Source: Paenibacillus chitinolyticus NBRC 15660
GTDB taxonomy: Bacteria > Bacillota > Bacilli > Paenibacillales > NBRC-103111
Length of the DNA stretch: 64,000 nt
NCBI RefSeq assembly: GCF_000739915.1
Contig: NZ_BBJT01000003.1
Span: 124,001 to 188,000 of the forward strand
Direction: 5' to 3'
A program made the position numbers and the translations under genes. The number at the start of each line of letters is the position of its first letter. Positions within the stretch are counted from its first letter, which is position 1. The notes under the pieces are model-generated. The model was not told the DNA's origin and searched no databases. It saw nothing but the letters and a program-made list of their open reading frames with translations. Below, in pieces: positions 43,038 to 52,566 of the stretch.

Positions 43038-43922
43038 TTATTCTTTGACACTCCCCATCACAATTCCTTTAATGAAAAAACGCTGAAGGAACGGATACAC
43101 CAGCAGAACGGGAAAAGCGGCGACGAAAATCTGAGCGGCTTTGCTGGTGCGGTCCGATAGTTTAACCAGCAGTTCGGCGTCCTGCGCTTTGATAAACCGG
43201 AAATCCATGTTAATGATAATGGTCTGCAGGAAGGTCTGAAGCGGATATTTATCGGGATGGTTCATGAGAATCATCCCGTCAAACCAACTGTTCCAATGGC
43301 CGACCACCGTGAATAAGCCCGTCGTCGCCAGTGCGGGAAGAGAAAGCGGAGCATAAATTTTCCACAAGGTCGCAAAATGACCGGCGCCGTCGATCCGGGC
43401 CGATTCCTCGAGTTCCTTCGGCAGACTCCGGTAAAAGTTCAGCAGGAGGATCACATTAAATACGGGCAGCGCGCCCGGAAGAACCAGCGCCCAAACCGTA
43501 TCGATCAGGCCGAGCGTTTTGATCGTCATGTACCACGGAATAAGCCCTCCGCTGAACAAAATCGTAAAGACGAAGACCCAGACGTAAAAGGTGCGCAGGC
43601 GGAACACGCGAGGGTCCTTCGAGAGCGGATACGCCGTGAGGATCGTCAGAAACATGCTGATCGCCGTACCCAGCACGACCCGCTGAACCGATATCCAGAA
43701 CGCCCGCAAGTATTCGGGTTTGCCGAACACGTTATCGTAGGCGGCCGTCGTAAAGTCCACGGGCCACAGCAGAACTTTTCCGGCGGAGGCCGCCGCTCCC
43801 GAACTGAGCGAGATGGCCAGAATGTGAATAATGGGCATGAGGCACGCGAAAGAAATCAGGGCCAGGAACACGACATTGCCGATCAGAAACAGTCTCCTGC
43901 CCATGGTCAATTGGTGGCGCAA
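43038..43922 (-). CDS. Carbohydrate ABC transporter permease (LplC-like)
   Basis: 294 residues, ATG at 43922 with GAGGGAT upstream. Six membrane segments, MalG-type order, EAA loop with LEESARIDGAGHFATLWKIY (~180-199). Second permease of the importer; no ATPase is encoded here, as usual for Lpl/YtcQ-type systems that share an MsmX-like ATPase encoded elsewhere. Confidence 0.9.
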   Translation of the reverse strand: MRHQLTMGRRLFLIGNVVFLALISFACLMPIIHILAISLSSGAAASAGKVLLWPVDFTTAAYDNVFGKPEYLRAFWISVQRVVLGTAISMFLTILTAYPLSKDPRVFRLRTFYVWVFVFTILFSGGLIPWYMTIKTLGLIDTVWALVLPGALPVFNVILLLNFYRSLPKELEESARIDGAGHFATLWKIYAPLSLPALATTGLFTVVGHWNSWFDGMILMNHPDKYPLQTFLQTIIINMDFRFIKAQDAELLVKLSDRTSKAAQIFVAAFPVLLVYPFLQRFFIKGIVMGSVKE

Positions 43923-43934
43923 GGCAATCCCTCC

Positions 43935-44840
43935 TCAGAAGATCCGGTAATTGGCGAAACGGTAAGCGAGCAGGTACGATACCGAAATCAGAACGAATGA
44001 AACGATCGACTTCAGAAGTCCGACCGCCGTAGCGAAACCGAACTGCGACTGCTGCACCCCCATGCGGAAGACGAACGTGTCGATAATGTCCGCGCTTTCA
44101 TAAACTTGAGGGCTGTACAGATTGAAAATCTGGTCGAACCCGGCATTAAGCACGTTGCCGATATTCAGCGTAAGCATGAGCACGATAATCGGCATCATCC
44201 CCGGCAATGTGATGTAAAGGGTCTGCTTCCAGCGGCCCGCTCCATCCATCTCCGCAGCTTCATAGAGCGACGGATTGATGCCGGTAAGTGCAGCCAGATA
44301 CACGATGGTGCCGAAACCGAACTCCTTCCATACGTCCGACACGACCATCACATAAGGAAACCAGGCGTTATCCCCGAGAAAAAAAACGGGCTGCACCCCG
44401 AAGACGCCGAGAAGCTGGTTGACGATCCCCGACGACGGCGAAAGCACGTCGATCAGAATGCCGCTCAGCAGCACCCAGGACATAAAATGCGGCAGATAGA
44501 CGAGCGTCTGAAACGTCCGTTTGATCCACTGCCTGCTCAGTTCGTTGAGAAGAATGGCGATCGTAATCGGCACGATTAAACCCGCCGCTATTTTCATCGT
44601 CGCAATAAACAGGGTGTTGAAAAAGATTTGTCCGATATCCGGGTATTCCATCAGGAAACGGAAATTTTTCAATCCCACGAAAGGTGAACCGAACAGCCCT
44701 TTGGACGGGATAAATTTCTGAAAAGCCATCATAATCCCCGCCATCGGGATATAACTGAATATAATCACGATAATCAGACCCGGAACTACCATCAGATGAA
44801 GAGGCCACTCCCGCCTCCAAGTCCGAAACCTCGTATGCAT
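43935..44840 (-). CDS. Carbohydrate ABC transporter permease (LplB-like)
   Basis: 301 residues from ATG at 44840. A longer frame to 45017 is open but runs through the attenuator hairpin (an alternative ATG at 44891 sits in its loop) and has no ribosome site, so the ATG next to AGGTGAGGG is preferred. Six membrane segments and the EAA loop YEAAEMDGAGRWKQTLYITL (~214-233). Partner of the LplC-like permease 12 bases downstream. Confidence 0.85.
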   Translation of the reverse strand: MHTRFRTWRREWPLHLMVVPGLIIVIIFSYIPMAGIMMAFQKFIPSKGLFGSPFVGLKNFRFLMEYPDIGQIFFNTLFIATMKIAAGLIVPITIAILLNELSRQWIKRTFQTLVYLPHFMSWVLLSGILIDVLSPSSGIVNQLLGVFGVQPVFFLGDNAWFPYVMVVSDVWKEFGFGTIVYLAALTGINPSLYEAAEMDGAGRWKQTLYITLPGMMPIIVLMLTLNIGNVLNAGFDQIFNLYSPQVYESADIIDTFVFRMGVQQSQFGFATAVGLLKSIVSFVLISVSYLLAYRFANYRIF

Positions 44841-44874
44841 ACCCTCACCTGCCCTATTAGCTTCATGTAGATAG

Positions 44875-44907
44875 AAAAAGAGGGATCGCATCCTTTCCGA
44901 TCCCCCT
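44875..44907 (-). terminator. Attenuating terminator between binding protein and permease genes
   Basis: On the reverse strand GGGATCG pairs with CGATCCC, loop of 9 nt, then CTCTTTTTC. Placed between the abundant binding-protein gene and the permease genes, where partial termination is common to lower permease levels. Confidence 0.65.
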
Positions 44908-44950
44908 TGAAGGATTTTGACTGAACTCACCCGTATGGGCGGCGTGCGCC

Positions 44951-46576
44951 CTATTTGTTCTTGCTGTACCAGTTGTTGACTTCTTTCGTGATCTCGTTGC
45001 CGCCCATGCTTTTCCAATCCGCAACGAATTTGTCGAATTCATCGACCGGCACCTGATTCATGATGATTTTGACGAACACTTCATCCCGTTTTTTGTTCAA
45101 AATCGCACCTTTTTCCACCATAGTCGGTGTCGGCGCTCCGTAAAACTTGTTCTGCTCGAACTGGTTGTTTTTCTTCATTTCCGGATACAGCGAGACGGCG
45201 CCATTGGGACCCGAAATCAAGTATTCCCACCAGAGACTCGTATCTCCGTTGACGTATTTCATGGCGCGTCCGTAGCGGGTCTTCTGATCTTTGGTCTGCA
45301 GTTTGCTTTCGTCTTTGTTCGCGATCGCGTCGGGAAGCACTTCCCCGTTATTGTTCGTCTGGTTATTGACGAAGATCGGGTTCAGCAGCCAGTAGTTGCT
45401 CGATTTTTCCACTTTGTCTTTGCCGAACTCGTATACCTTGCTCTCTTCGCTCTGGCTGTTGTTCACGACAATCCAGTGGTTCAGCAGCTTGATGACCGCT
45501 TCCGGATGTTTCGCTTTCTTGGATACGACGTAGTATTTATCCACGCCCAGCCCGATCTGGGACTTGGCGGGTTTGCCGTCCGAGGAAGGAAGCGGGAAAA
45601 CGCCCCACTCCTGCACGACTTTGCCGTCCTTGACCGCTCCGCTTGCCAGTTGGGCCGGCATCCACTCCGCCCCGTAGACCATACCGATGCTGTCGTTATA
45701 CAGCATTTCGGAAGCTTTGGTCGCATCCTTAACCGCAAACTCCGGGTCGATCAGACCTTTCTTGTACAGATCTTGAAGACCCCGCAGCGCGTCTTTCATC
45801 TGGGGCTGAATATCCCCGAACTGGAGCTTGCCGGTTCCGTCATCCAGCCACTGGTTCGTGTAGGCGTGATAGCCGTTCAGGAAACCCGTGACACCAAGGG
45901 CGCCGTCGAACAGATTTTTGTTGAAAGCCAGGCCGTAAGCTTTTCCCGTTCCACCGGGGTCCTTCGTTTTAAAAGCCTCCGCGATTTTGGCAACGTCCTC
46001 CATCGTTTTCGGCTCGGGCAGGTTCAATTTCTTCAGCCAGTCCGTCCTCACCCACAAGAACTGGGCGTAATAAGGATTGGATGTTGAGGGAATCGCCATC
46101 AGCTTGCCGTCGAACGTGGCCGACTTCATCTGGAGGCCGCCGTCCATGGTCATCATTTTCTTTGTGTTTTCGGTGGCGACCTTGTCGTATACGGGTGTCA
46201 GATCCAGGATCATGTCCGCTTCGATAAGCTGCTGTAGCTGAGCCGCATCTACGGGAAAGAAATCCGGAATCTCGTTGGAAGCGATGGACATTTTCAGCTT
46301 TTCCGCGAACTGGCTTCCGTCGGCCACCCATTTGTTGGTGATTTTAACCCCGGTTTCTTTCTCGTACGCCGCGTAAACCGCATTGTTGTCGAAGGTTTCG
46401 CCCAGATCGAATTTCAGATACGGATCGCTTGCCCGGACCGTGGATACCTCCATGACTCCGCCCGTTTCCGGCGTTTTCGCCTCTTCGGGCGCCGCTGTGC
46501 TGCATGCTGTAACCGTTAACATTGCGGCTATGACGGCTGCCGGAAGCAGCCCTTTATGTCTGTTTTTTCTGCTCAA
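44951..46576 (-). CDS. Extracellular sugar-binding lipoprotein (LplA-like)
   Basis: 541 residues, ATG at 46576. Signal peptide with lipobox LTVTACST (Cys ~25), then the two-lobe SBP_bac family with the start ...ASDPYLKFDLGETFDNN and WVRTDWLKKLNLPEPKT (~175-191), typical for large (500-560 residue) binding proteins of LplA type. Presents oligosaccharides or polysaccharide breakdown products to the permeases. First gene of the six-gene operon. Confidence 0.9.
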   Translation of the reverse strand: MSRKNRHKGLLPAAVIAAMLTVTACSTAAPEEAKTPETGGVMEVSTVRASDPYLKFDLGETFDNNAVYAAYEKETGVKITNKWVADGSQFAEKLKMSIASNEIPDFFPVDAAQLQQLIEADMILDLTPVYDKVATENTKKMMTMDGGLQMKSATFDGKLMAIPSTSNPYYAQFLWVRTDWLKKLNLPEPKTMEDVAKIAEAFKTKDPGGTGKAYGLAFNKNLFDGALGVTGFLNGYHAYTNQWLDDGTGKLQFGDIQPQMKDALRGLQDLYKKGLIDPEFAVKDATKASEMLYNDSIGMVYGAEWMPAQLASGAVKDGKVVQEWGVFPLPSSDGKPAKSQIGLGVDKYYVVSKKAKHPEAVIKLLNHWIVVNNSQSEESKVYEFGKDKVEKSSNYWLLNPIFVNNQTNNNGEVLPDAIANKDESKLQTKDQKTRYGRAMKYVNGDTSLWWEYLISGPNGAVSLYPEMKKNNQFEQNKFYGAPTPTMVEKGAILNKKRDEVFVKIIMNQVPVDEFDKFVADWKSMGGNEITKEVNNWYSKNK

Positions 46577-46894
46577 TGCAATCCCTCCTGGGTATTGTTC
46601 CTGTACGGGCCGCTGTGACCGGCCTCTCGTTCCTTGCGTAGCTTAAGTATATGAAACGGGGTCCCGCGCTTCCATATACTCCTATTTACATTCGTATACA
46701 CCTCTTGACTGACCTTGGCTCAATAAAACGCCGGGCACGGCAGGCAATGCCGCATGAAGCCTCGAATCTCCGCTTCTTAACCGCTTGGCTCCCCGTTCCT
46801 ATCTTGTGTGAACTCACCCAGTTTTTGATATTGTAGAACGAGGTCGAATAACTTAGAATGATGAGGGAACTATGCGTTCGAAGGGAACTAGAAA
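46577..46894. other. Divergent promoter region
   Basis: About 320 bases between the sugar-binding protein (-) and an orphan kinase (+). A few short open frames without ribosome sites are rejected. Should hold the promoters of both. A short inverted repeat is present near 46740-46755 (GGCAGGCAATGCC). No clear -35/-10 pair singled out. Confidence 0.4.
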
Positions 46895-48640
46895 ATGTCT
46901 ATAAAACGATTATCTGTCCTATTTTTAGCTGTTATTATGGCCATTCTGCTCGTCAATGACAGCGTCTTTTATTTTTCCACGAAAAAATCCCTAACGGCGA
47001 ACATGGAAACGGAGTTGTTTTCTCTTTCCCAGCAAATCCAGTTAAGCATTGACCACGTGGAATATTCATCTCAAACCCGGGATAAACTCTTGTCCGATTC
47101 GTTAAGGCAAGTGGCCCTCGGCGTCAAAGCCTCCCTGCCTTCCCGTTACCGGGATATCGACAACAGCATGCTGGCAGAGCTCAGAGTCAAATATAACGTA
47201 AGCAACCTCACCTTGTTCGCCCAAATCGGGGACGAGATCGTCAGCGTCCGTTCCTCGGACCCCAAGGAAATTAACCTGAACGCGAAGTATTGGGGCAATT
47301 ACCGGATCGCGCTCGAACAATTGTTCAGACTGGAAACGGTTACCGTATCCGAAGGCACTACGCTTCAGAGTTTCTGGGCGGGTAAAATATCGGGTTCCGC
47401 CTCCAATCCCGGTTCAAAAAGAAACAAATTCGGCTTCTATTACGACGGAACGACCGACTATATCATTAATCCGACGATGAACAGCTCTCTCATCGAGCAG
47501 TTCGATCAGAACGACGGCTCGGAGTTTATCGTTGCGGAGACGTTAAAGAACAACAAAAGCCTGCTCGAAATTACCGGATTCAATCCGCGGACCTTCTCCA
47601 AGCCCGATGACGATCCCAGCTTCTATACCGTAACGAACGGTTCCAAGAACATCCGGTACTCCGAACGCAAAATATTGTTCGGCCAGTACAACAGCAGATC
47701 GCCGGAGGACGTCACCCTGATCGAACAAGCCGTTAAACTCGATAAGCCGATCTTCTTCCCTACTAAAATCAACGACAAAAACGTGCTGAAAATTTTTTAT
47801 CCGGTTAAGAGCGAACGCGTTCAGTTCCCATACGTAATCGGCTTGGTCAACGACATGGAGTATATTCACAATTCCTTGAACAAACAGCTGCTGAATTTCT
47901 TCCTCGTCATCGTTTCGGTTTCGATTGCCAGCCTGATCATGGTCTACTTTATTTACAAAGGGGTTAACCGGACGAAAGACGCCGTAGCCCAGACGATCCA
48001 AGAAAATTATACGGATGAAATGAACAGCCTTATGGTCGCGATCAAAGGACAGAATCACGATTTTACCAACCATCTGACCACGATCAGCTGTATGGTCCAG
48101 TTGAAAAAATTCGAAGAAACCAAAAAATATATCCACGAGCTAGTGGAAGAAACCAGACTCGTCAACAGCATCGTCCATGTGGGGCATCCGGCCCTCGCTT
48201 CCCTGATCAGTTCCAAGATTACGCAGTCGCAATTGAGAAAAATCCACTTCACTTACGAGCTGGACTTGGCGGACGATCTCACGAGCATTTCCGGACTGAA
48301 ATCCGTCGATCTCGTGAAAATTTTAGGCAATTTGATCGACAATGCTTTCGATGAAGTAAGCGGAATGAACGTGGAGCAAAGAAACGTGCATCTTCTCGGC
48401 TATACGGAAGAGAACCGGCTGATCTTCAAACTGTCCAACCATATCAGCAAGAGCTTGTCCGAGAAAGATCTGCAGGCCATGTTTACAAGCGGTTTCTCCA
48501 CGAAAAAAGACGGCGTCCACAAAGGCCTCGGTCTGGCCATCGTAAATCAGCTTGTTCAGCGGTACAAGGGAACGGTCTCCGCTGAAATTTCCGGAGCGAA
48601 TACGATCCAATTCACCGTGATTCTGCCGATTTATTCCTAA
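46895..48640 (+). CDS. Orphan sensor kinase of the CitA/DcuS/AgrC (SpoOB-like) class
   Basis: 581 residues, ATG with GAAGGGAACTAG upstream. Membrane segments at ~8-27 and ~322-342 enclose a large extracytoplasmic domain. The catalytic part has the phospho-His within GQNHDFTNHLTTISCM (~388) followed by a long helical dimerisation segment and an HATPase domain with ILGNLIDNAFDEV (~475) and GLGLAIVNQ (~547). This is the SpoOB_a-type H-box that reads small organic acids or peptides. No response regulator is encoded next to it, so its partner is unknown. Confidence 0.85.
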   Translation: MSIKRLSVLFLAVIMAILLVNDSVFYFSTKKSLTANMETELFSLSQQIQLSIDHVEYSSQTRDKLLSDSLRQVALGVKASLPSRYRDIDNSMLAELRVKYNVSNLTLFAQIGDEIVSVRSSDPKEINLNAKYWGNYRIALEQLFRLETVTVSEGTTLQSFWAGKISGSASNPGSKRNKFGFYYDGTTDYIINPTMNSSLIEQFDQNDGSEFIVAETLKNNKSLLEITGFNPRTFSKPDDDPSFYTVTNGSKNIRYSERKILFGQYNSRSPEDVTLIEQAVKLDKPIFFPTKINDKNVLKIFYPVKSERVQFPYVIGLVNDMEYIHNSLNKQLLNFFLVIVSVSIASLIMVYFIYKGVNRTKDAVAQTIQENYTDEMNSLMVAIKGQNHDFTNHLTTISCMVQLKKFEETKKYIHELVEETRLVNSIVHVGHPALASLISSKITQSQLRKIHFTYELDLADDLTSISGLKSVDLVKILGNLIDNAFDEVSGMNVEQRNVHLLGYTEENRLIFKLSNHISKSLSEKDLQAMFTSGFSTKKDGVHKGLGLAIVNQLVQRYKGTVSAEISGANTIQFTVILPIYS

Positions 48641-48707
48641 TCCGGAAGAACGAAAAATACGGATTGGAAGGCCGTGTCCCGTCTCGCAAGCTCCGACGTT
48701 CCGCCAA

Positions 48708-48746
48708 GAAGAAACACGGCCTGCTTCCTGCAGACCGTGTTTCTTC
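48708..48746 (+). terminator. Terminator of the orphan kinase gene
   Basis: 12-bp stem GAAGAAACACGG/CCGTGTTTCTTC, loop of 15 nt; no long T run after it (GCTT). Confidence 0.6.
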
Positions 48747-48967
48747 GCTTAACGGTTCAATTCGCGAAGAGCGCCGTAACCCGGATTATACCGCGTCCGT
48801 CCCTTAACCACACGGCATTTACTTACGACTGGGGACCGGCCCTCCGCTGCAATCCCATTTGTAACGCTTTATGGTGTGGCGCCTGTTTCACACGTTTTAC
48901 CTCTTCCTTATCCTTCCTGTATACTGTGAATGAACCGTTTAATGATACCGTTACAGGAGGAACCGGA

Positions 48968-49552
48968 ATGATCAAGCATCACATTGATAGGCTGGAAAAG
49001 CTGCTTCCCCTCAAAGTGGGAGAAGACTGTCAAGAAGAGTACGAAACCTATCTCAAGCTTGAAGGCGCAGGAGAAGAGCAGTTTGCTGTCCTGGAAATGA
49101 AATACGGCGTGATCCTGCCCGACGATTTCAAGGAATTTTACCGCTACAAAAACGGCAGCGGCTACCATTTCCATATTTTTTATCCCTCTTACGGTGAAGG
49201 GGCCGTTTCTCCTTTTTATCTGCTTTCTCTGGAGGAAATCGACAAACTGAAAGCTTATTTCTGCAGCGAGGACATCCTGCTCAGCGAGCATTTCGAGGAA
49301 GACGAAATCGCCCGGCTCGATAAACGGATCCGGCCTTACTACGGCAACCGAAAATGGCTTCCCATTGCGCAGCTCGCCGGAGGCAGCCTGTATCTGATGC
49401 TGGATTTTGACCCTTCCGAACACGGTAAGGCGGGACAAGTGATCGCATTTGTGCATGATCCGGACTTCATTTATTATGCGGCGGACAGCTTTGCGGAGCT
49501 GCTGGATATTTCCAACAAGAACCTCGAAGACTGGGAAGAAATTGATTATTAA
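48968..49552 (+). CDS. SMI1/KNR4 (SUKH) family protein
   Basis: 194 residues from ATG at 48968 with AGGAGG eight bases upstream; the open frame extends ~98 codons upstream through a terminator and is not used. LEMKYGVILPDDFKEFYRYKNGSG (two halves, ~43-66) is the SUKH-1 hallmark and DKRIRPYYGNRKWLPIAQLAGG (~118) its middle; the end (DPDFIYYAADSFAELL) also fits. SUKH proteins act as immunity proteins or as cell-wall/morphogenesis regulators. A toxin gene is not in the neighbourhood. Confidence 0.75.
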   Translation: MIKHHIDRLEKLLPLKVGEDCQEEYETYLKLEGAGEEQFAVLEMKYGVILPDDFKEFYRYKNGSGYHFHIFYPSYGEGAVSPFYLLSLEEIDKLKAYFCSEDILLSEHFEEDEIARLDKRIRPYYGNRKWLPIAQLAGGSLYLMLDFDPSEHGKAGQVIAFVHDPDFIYYAADSFAELLDISNKNLEDWEEIDY

Positions 49553-49593
49553 ACGCGAGACCGGACCGGCCGGCTCTGCAGCCGGCAAGCCAT

Positions 49594-49640
49594 AAAAAAC
49601 GGAGTGCGGAGCCTAAGCTCGAACACTCCGTTTCGTTTGT
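49594..49640. terminator. Bidirectional terminator, convergent genes
   Basis: AAACGGAGTG with CACTCCGTTT; A run on one side and TCGTTTGTTT on the other. Ends the SUKH gene and the LysR gene. Confidence 0.7.
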
Positions 49641-49641
49641 T

Positions 49642-50547
49642 TCAAGGCAGGGCTTGTCCCGCTCCTACGCTGGCTTTAATCATTTGAATGAACCGCTCCG
49701 CAGGGGGCGACAGAACCTCATCTGTACGCGTACATACCGCGATGATATTTTTTAACAGGATGTCCTTCACATATACCCGGGCCAATGCCCCGCGCTCCAC
49801 ATGATCCCGGACGACAAGCGAGGAAATAAAGTTCGTCCCGTACCCGGCCATCACCGCACTGATCGTCTCATTCAAGCCGTTGAACTGCAGGGCGATCTGG
49901 GGCGGACTCACATTATGCACCCTGCATAAGGAAAAAAGCCACTCCCGAGTCGAGCTTCCCTCTTCCCTCATAATGAACGGCTCCTTCACGATCTCGGCCA
50001 GAGTGATGTGCTCGTTGGCATACTTGTGATGGACGGGCACTACAAACCAAAGCTCATCCTCGAACAACTCCTCCCAATGGATGCCGGGCTGCCTTTCGCC
50101 CGCTCCGCCGTAAACGGCAATTTCGGCTTCGTAATTGAGCAGGCTGTCGAAAGCGCCCCGGGAATTCGTCGTGGTGATGACGAAATCCACTTCTTCATGG
50201 TCCCGTTTGAATTTGGCGACCCAAGCCGGGAGCAGGAAATTGGCCGGCAGATAGGTGGATACGAGGCGGATCGCACCGTTTCTTCCCGACGTGTAACCGT
50301 CGACAAAAGCTTCCATTTCCTCCTCCAGGGCAAACAGCTTTCTCGCATACTCCAGCAGCTTTTGTCCGGCATCGGTTAAGGAAATCCCTCTTCCCCGTGC
50401 GGCAAACAGCCGCATCCCGATTTCCTTTTCGAACCGTTTGATCTGGGAAGTGACAGCAGGCTGGGAAATCCGAAGCACCTCGGCCGCTCCCGTTATGCTC
50501 CCCGCTTTGGCCGTTTCGTAAAAAATCCGCAGAGCGTGAAGATTCAT
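49642..50547 (-). CDS. LysR-family transcriptional regulator
   Basis: 301 residues, ATG at 50547. N-terminal winged helix (HALRIFYETAKAGSITGAAEVL ~3-24, ISQPAVTSQIKRFEKEIG ~27-44) and the effector-binding domain (~90-300, with LPANFLLPAWVAKFKRD and FVVPVHHKYANEHI). Close in style to CysL/YwfK-type LysRs. Divergently transcribed from the O-methyltransferase gene across a 118-bp AT-rich gap with T-n11-A-like sequence, which suggests it regulates that gene. Confidence 0.9.
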   Translation of the reverse strand: MNLHALRIFYETAKAGSITGAAEVLRISQPAVTSQIKRFEKEIGMRLFAARGRGISLTDAGQKLLEYARKLFALEEEMEAFVDGYTSGRNGAIRLVSTYLPANFLLPAWVAKFKRDHEEVDFVITTTNSRGAFDSLLNYEAEIAVYGGAGERQPGIHWEELFEDELWFVVPVHHKYANEHITLAEIVKEPFIMREEGSSTREWLFSLCRVHNVSPPQIALQFNGLNETISAVMAGYGTNFISSLVVRDHVERGALARVYVKDILLKNIIAVCTRTDEVLSPPAERFIQMIKASVGAGQALP

Positions 50548-50665
50548 TTCGCACGCACCTATTCTTAACTAAAATTTATACTTTGATAATAATTATATAT
50601 TTTATTTATGGATCATTCCAGCATACAGTAGAGGTAGATTCCAATACGAAAGGAGTTTTACCCCT

Positions 50666-51391
50666 ATGACGCTTTCAAATGAATCTCCCGAAGTCCGTAA
50701 CACTCCCGCCCAGGCCGAGGCCGACCTGTCCGGCAAATGGTCGCATGTGGATGCCTGCCTGAACGAATGGCTTGTCCCTGCCGACCCCGTCATGACGGAG
50801 GTTCTCGCAAACAACGCCAGCGCCTCCCTCCCGCCCATTGATGTGGCGCCCAACCAAGGGAAACTGCTCCACCTGCTCGCTAAAATCCAAGGAGCCCGCT
50901 CCATCCTGGAAATCGGCACGCTCGGCGGGTACAGCACGATCTGGCTCGCTCGCGCGCTGCCCGCGGACGGCAAAATCGTCACGCTCGAGTACGATCCTCA
51001 CCATGCGGAGACGGCCCGCCAAAATTTGAGCCGGGCGGGCGTAAGCCATCTCGCGGAGCTGCGGATCGGCGAAGCGCTCGTGTCGCTGGAGCAGCTTTAC
51101 GCGGAAGGGGCCGGGCCGTTCGATCTCATCTTCATCGACGCGGATAAACCGAACAACCCCGATTACTTCAAATGGGCGCTGAAGCTGTCGCGCCCGGGCA
51201 GTCTCATCATCGGGGACAATGTCATCCGCGACGGGGAAGTCGCCAACCCGCACAGCGACGACCCGCGCGTTCAAGGGGTCCGCACCTTCCTCGAGCTGAT
51301 CGCGGCCGAGCCGCGGGTTACCGCGACCGCTCTGCAAACCGTCGGCAGCAAAGGCTACGACGGGTTTGTCCTCGCGCTGGTGACGGCCTGA
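50666..51391 (+). CDS. SAM-dependent O-methyltransferase (class I, Mg-type)
   Basis: 241 residues, ATG with AAGGAGTTT upstream. LEIGTLGGYSTIWLARALP (~90-108) is motif I for SAM binding, IVTLEYDPHHAETA (~113) binds the ribose, FDLIFIDADKPNNPDYF (~152-168) carries the metal-binding aspartates and LIIGDNVIRDG (~185) the last motif. Family members methylate catechols, caffeoyl-type phenolics or small antibiotics. GC-rich compared with neighbours. Confidence 0.88.
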   Translation: MTLSNESPEVRNTPAQAEADLSGKWSHVDACLNEWLVPADPVMTEVLANNASASLPPIDVAPNQGKLLHLLAKIQGARSILEIGTLGGYSTIWLARALPADGKIVTLEYDPHHAETARQNLSRAGVSHLAELRIGEALVSLEQLYAEGAGPFDLIFIDADKPNNPDYFKWALKLSRPGSLIIGDNVIRDGEVANPHSDDPRVQGVRTFLELIAAEPRVTATALQTVGSKGYDGFVLALVTA

Positions 51392-51507
51392 TTTAAGCGG
51401 AGGTTGTCCCGCTGCTGCACAGGAATGACTCCCGCGAAGCACCCGGGTCCGCCCAGCCGATCAGGAAAGTTCGGCCAAGGCGGGCCTTTTCATTGTCCGC
51501 GGCTTTG

Positions 51508-52425
51508 CTAGGCATGCCCGTGATATTTTTGGTAGCGCAGCATCTTCCGGTAAATGCTTTGATCCTTCAATGTTTTGAATCCGCGAATTTTGGGACGGGG
51601 ATTCGCTTCCAGAATCCAAGGGTGCAGGTTAGGGTCCAACCCGATGTCCAATCCCACTTCTTTAATCCGCGGAAATGTTTTATTGAGATGGCGGGCCGCC
51701 CTGAGGCCCAAACTCCGCAAAGATGCCTGGTACCGTTTGATGTCCGCCCCATGCTCTTTAAGAAGAACCTCAACAGGTTTGGAAGAACCGCCCCTGCATA
51801 AGTTCGTAACGATTTTCCGGGGATGGCCGATGCGGCCGATGATACCGGTCGTTTCCCAGACTCCACTAGGATTTTTCTGGATCATGATTCTCAAATCGAA
51901 GAGCCGCCCCTTGTGGCGGAGAAGATGAATCCCCTGCTGAATAACGTAGGGGGTTTTTTTAATCCGTTTCCGGAGGGCCGCTGCCATGCTGTCAAAGTCC
52001 GGAAATTTTTTCACAAAAGTATGAAGCTGAAAGCTGTACCCGTTCTCTTTACGTTCCACCCGGATAACGCCATTGCCTCCCGTACCGCTGTTCGGCTTCA
52101 CATACACCATTTTATACGTATCTAGCATCGTTTTTAATGTCCCTTTACTGTAAAGCCGGGTTTCCGGAACGTTCCGGCTGATTTCTCCCTGTTTCAGCAA
52201 AGAATCAGATACGTTCTGTTTGGTCGCATAGCCTCCCAAGTTCATCCATCCTTTCTTGATTCGTGGCACTAGTCTATCGATATGCCAGGATCTTGCCCTT
52301 GCTTGTGCGCATACCCACACGGGCTTTTTTCGATTCAGCCGGAGTTCCTTATGTAAAGCGTTGTTTCTCCATAGCCGTACACGAACAACCGTCTGATTAG
52401 CGGCAGTAAAAAAAGTGTAATCCAA
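51508..52425 (-). CDS. YheC/YheD-like spore coat-associated ATP-grasp protein
   Basis: 305 residues from a TTG at 52425 without a good ribosome site; the frame stays open further upstream without ATG or GTG, so the start is uncertain. The body (PNSGTGGNGVIRVERKE ~126-142, YVIQQGIHLLRHKGRLFDLR ~179, EANPRPKIRGF ~280) matches YheC/YheD of Bacillus, coat-associated proteins with an ATP-grasp fold. Typical length 350-450, so the N-terminus may be shortened. Consistent with an endospore former. Confidence 0.75.
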   Translation of the reverse strand: MDYTFFTAANQTVVRVRLWRNNALHKELRLNRKKPVWVCAQARARSWHIDRLVPRIKKGWMNLGGYATKQNVSDSLLKQGEISRNVPETRLYSKGTLKTMLDTYKMVYVKPNSGTGGNGVIRVERKENGYSFQLHTFVKKFPDFDSMAAALRKRIKKTPYVIQQGIHLLRHKGRLFDLRIMIQKNPSGVWETTGIIGRIGHPRKIVTNLCRGGSSKPVEVLLKEHGADIKRYQASLRSLGLRAARHLNKTFPRIKEVGLDIGLDPNLHPWILEANPRPKIRGFKTLKDQSIYRKMLRYQKYHGHA

Positions 52426-52566
52426 GATAGATCGAAGTCCGGTTAAAAGATCATTCGCGCAAACCCGTCCCCTTACCGGGGATACCTGCGTAGAAGAGAC
52501 CTTACATTGCCCTGCAAAAATGAGGTATACTGAACTGGCAATCCTTAGCCTGAGGAGACTGTTGGC

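Noticed and set aside
42555-43160. Long open frame antisense to the YesM kinase
   Set aside because: Typical shadow frame of a GC-rich gene; the kinase on the other strand has all motifs.
48674-48967. Upstream extension of the SMI1/KNR4 gene
   Set aside because: Passes through the kinase terminator; the AGGAGG site fits the ATG at 48968.
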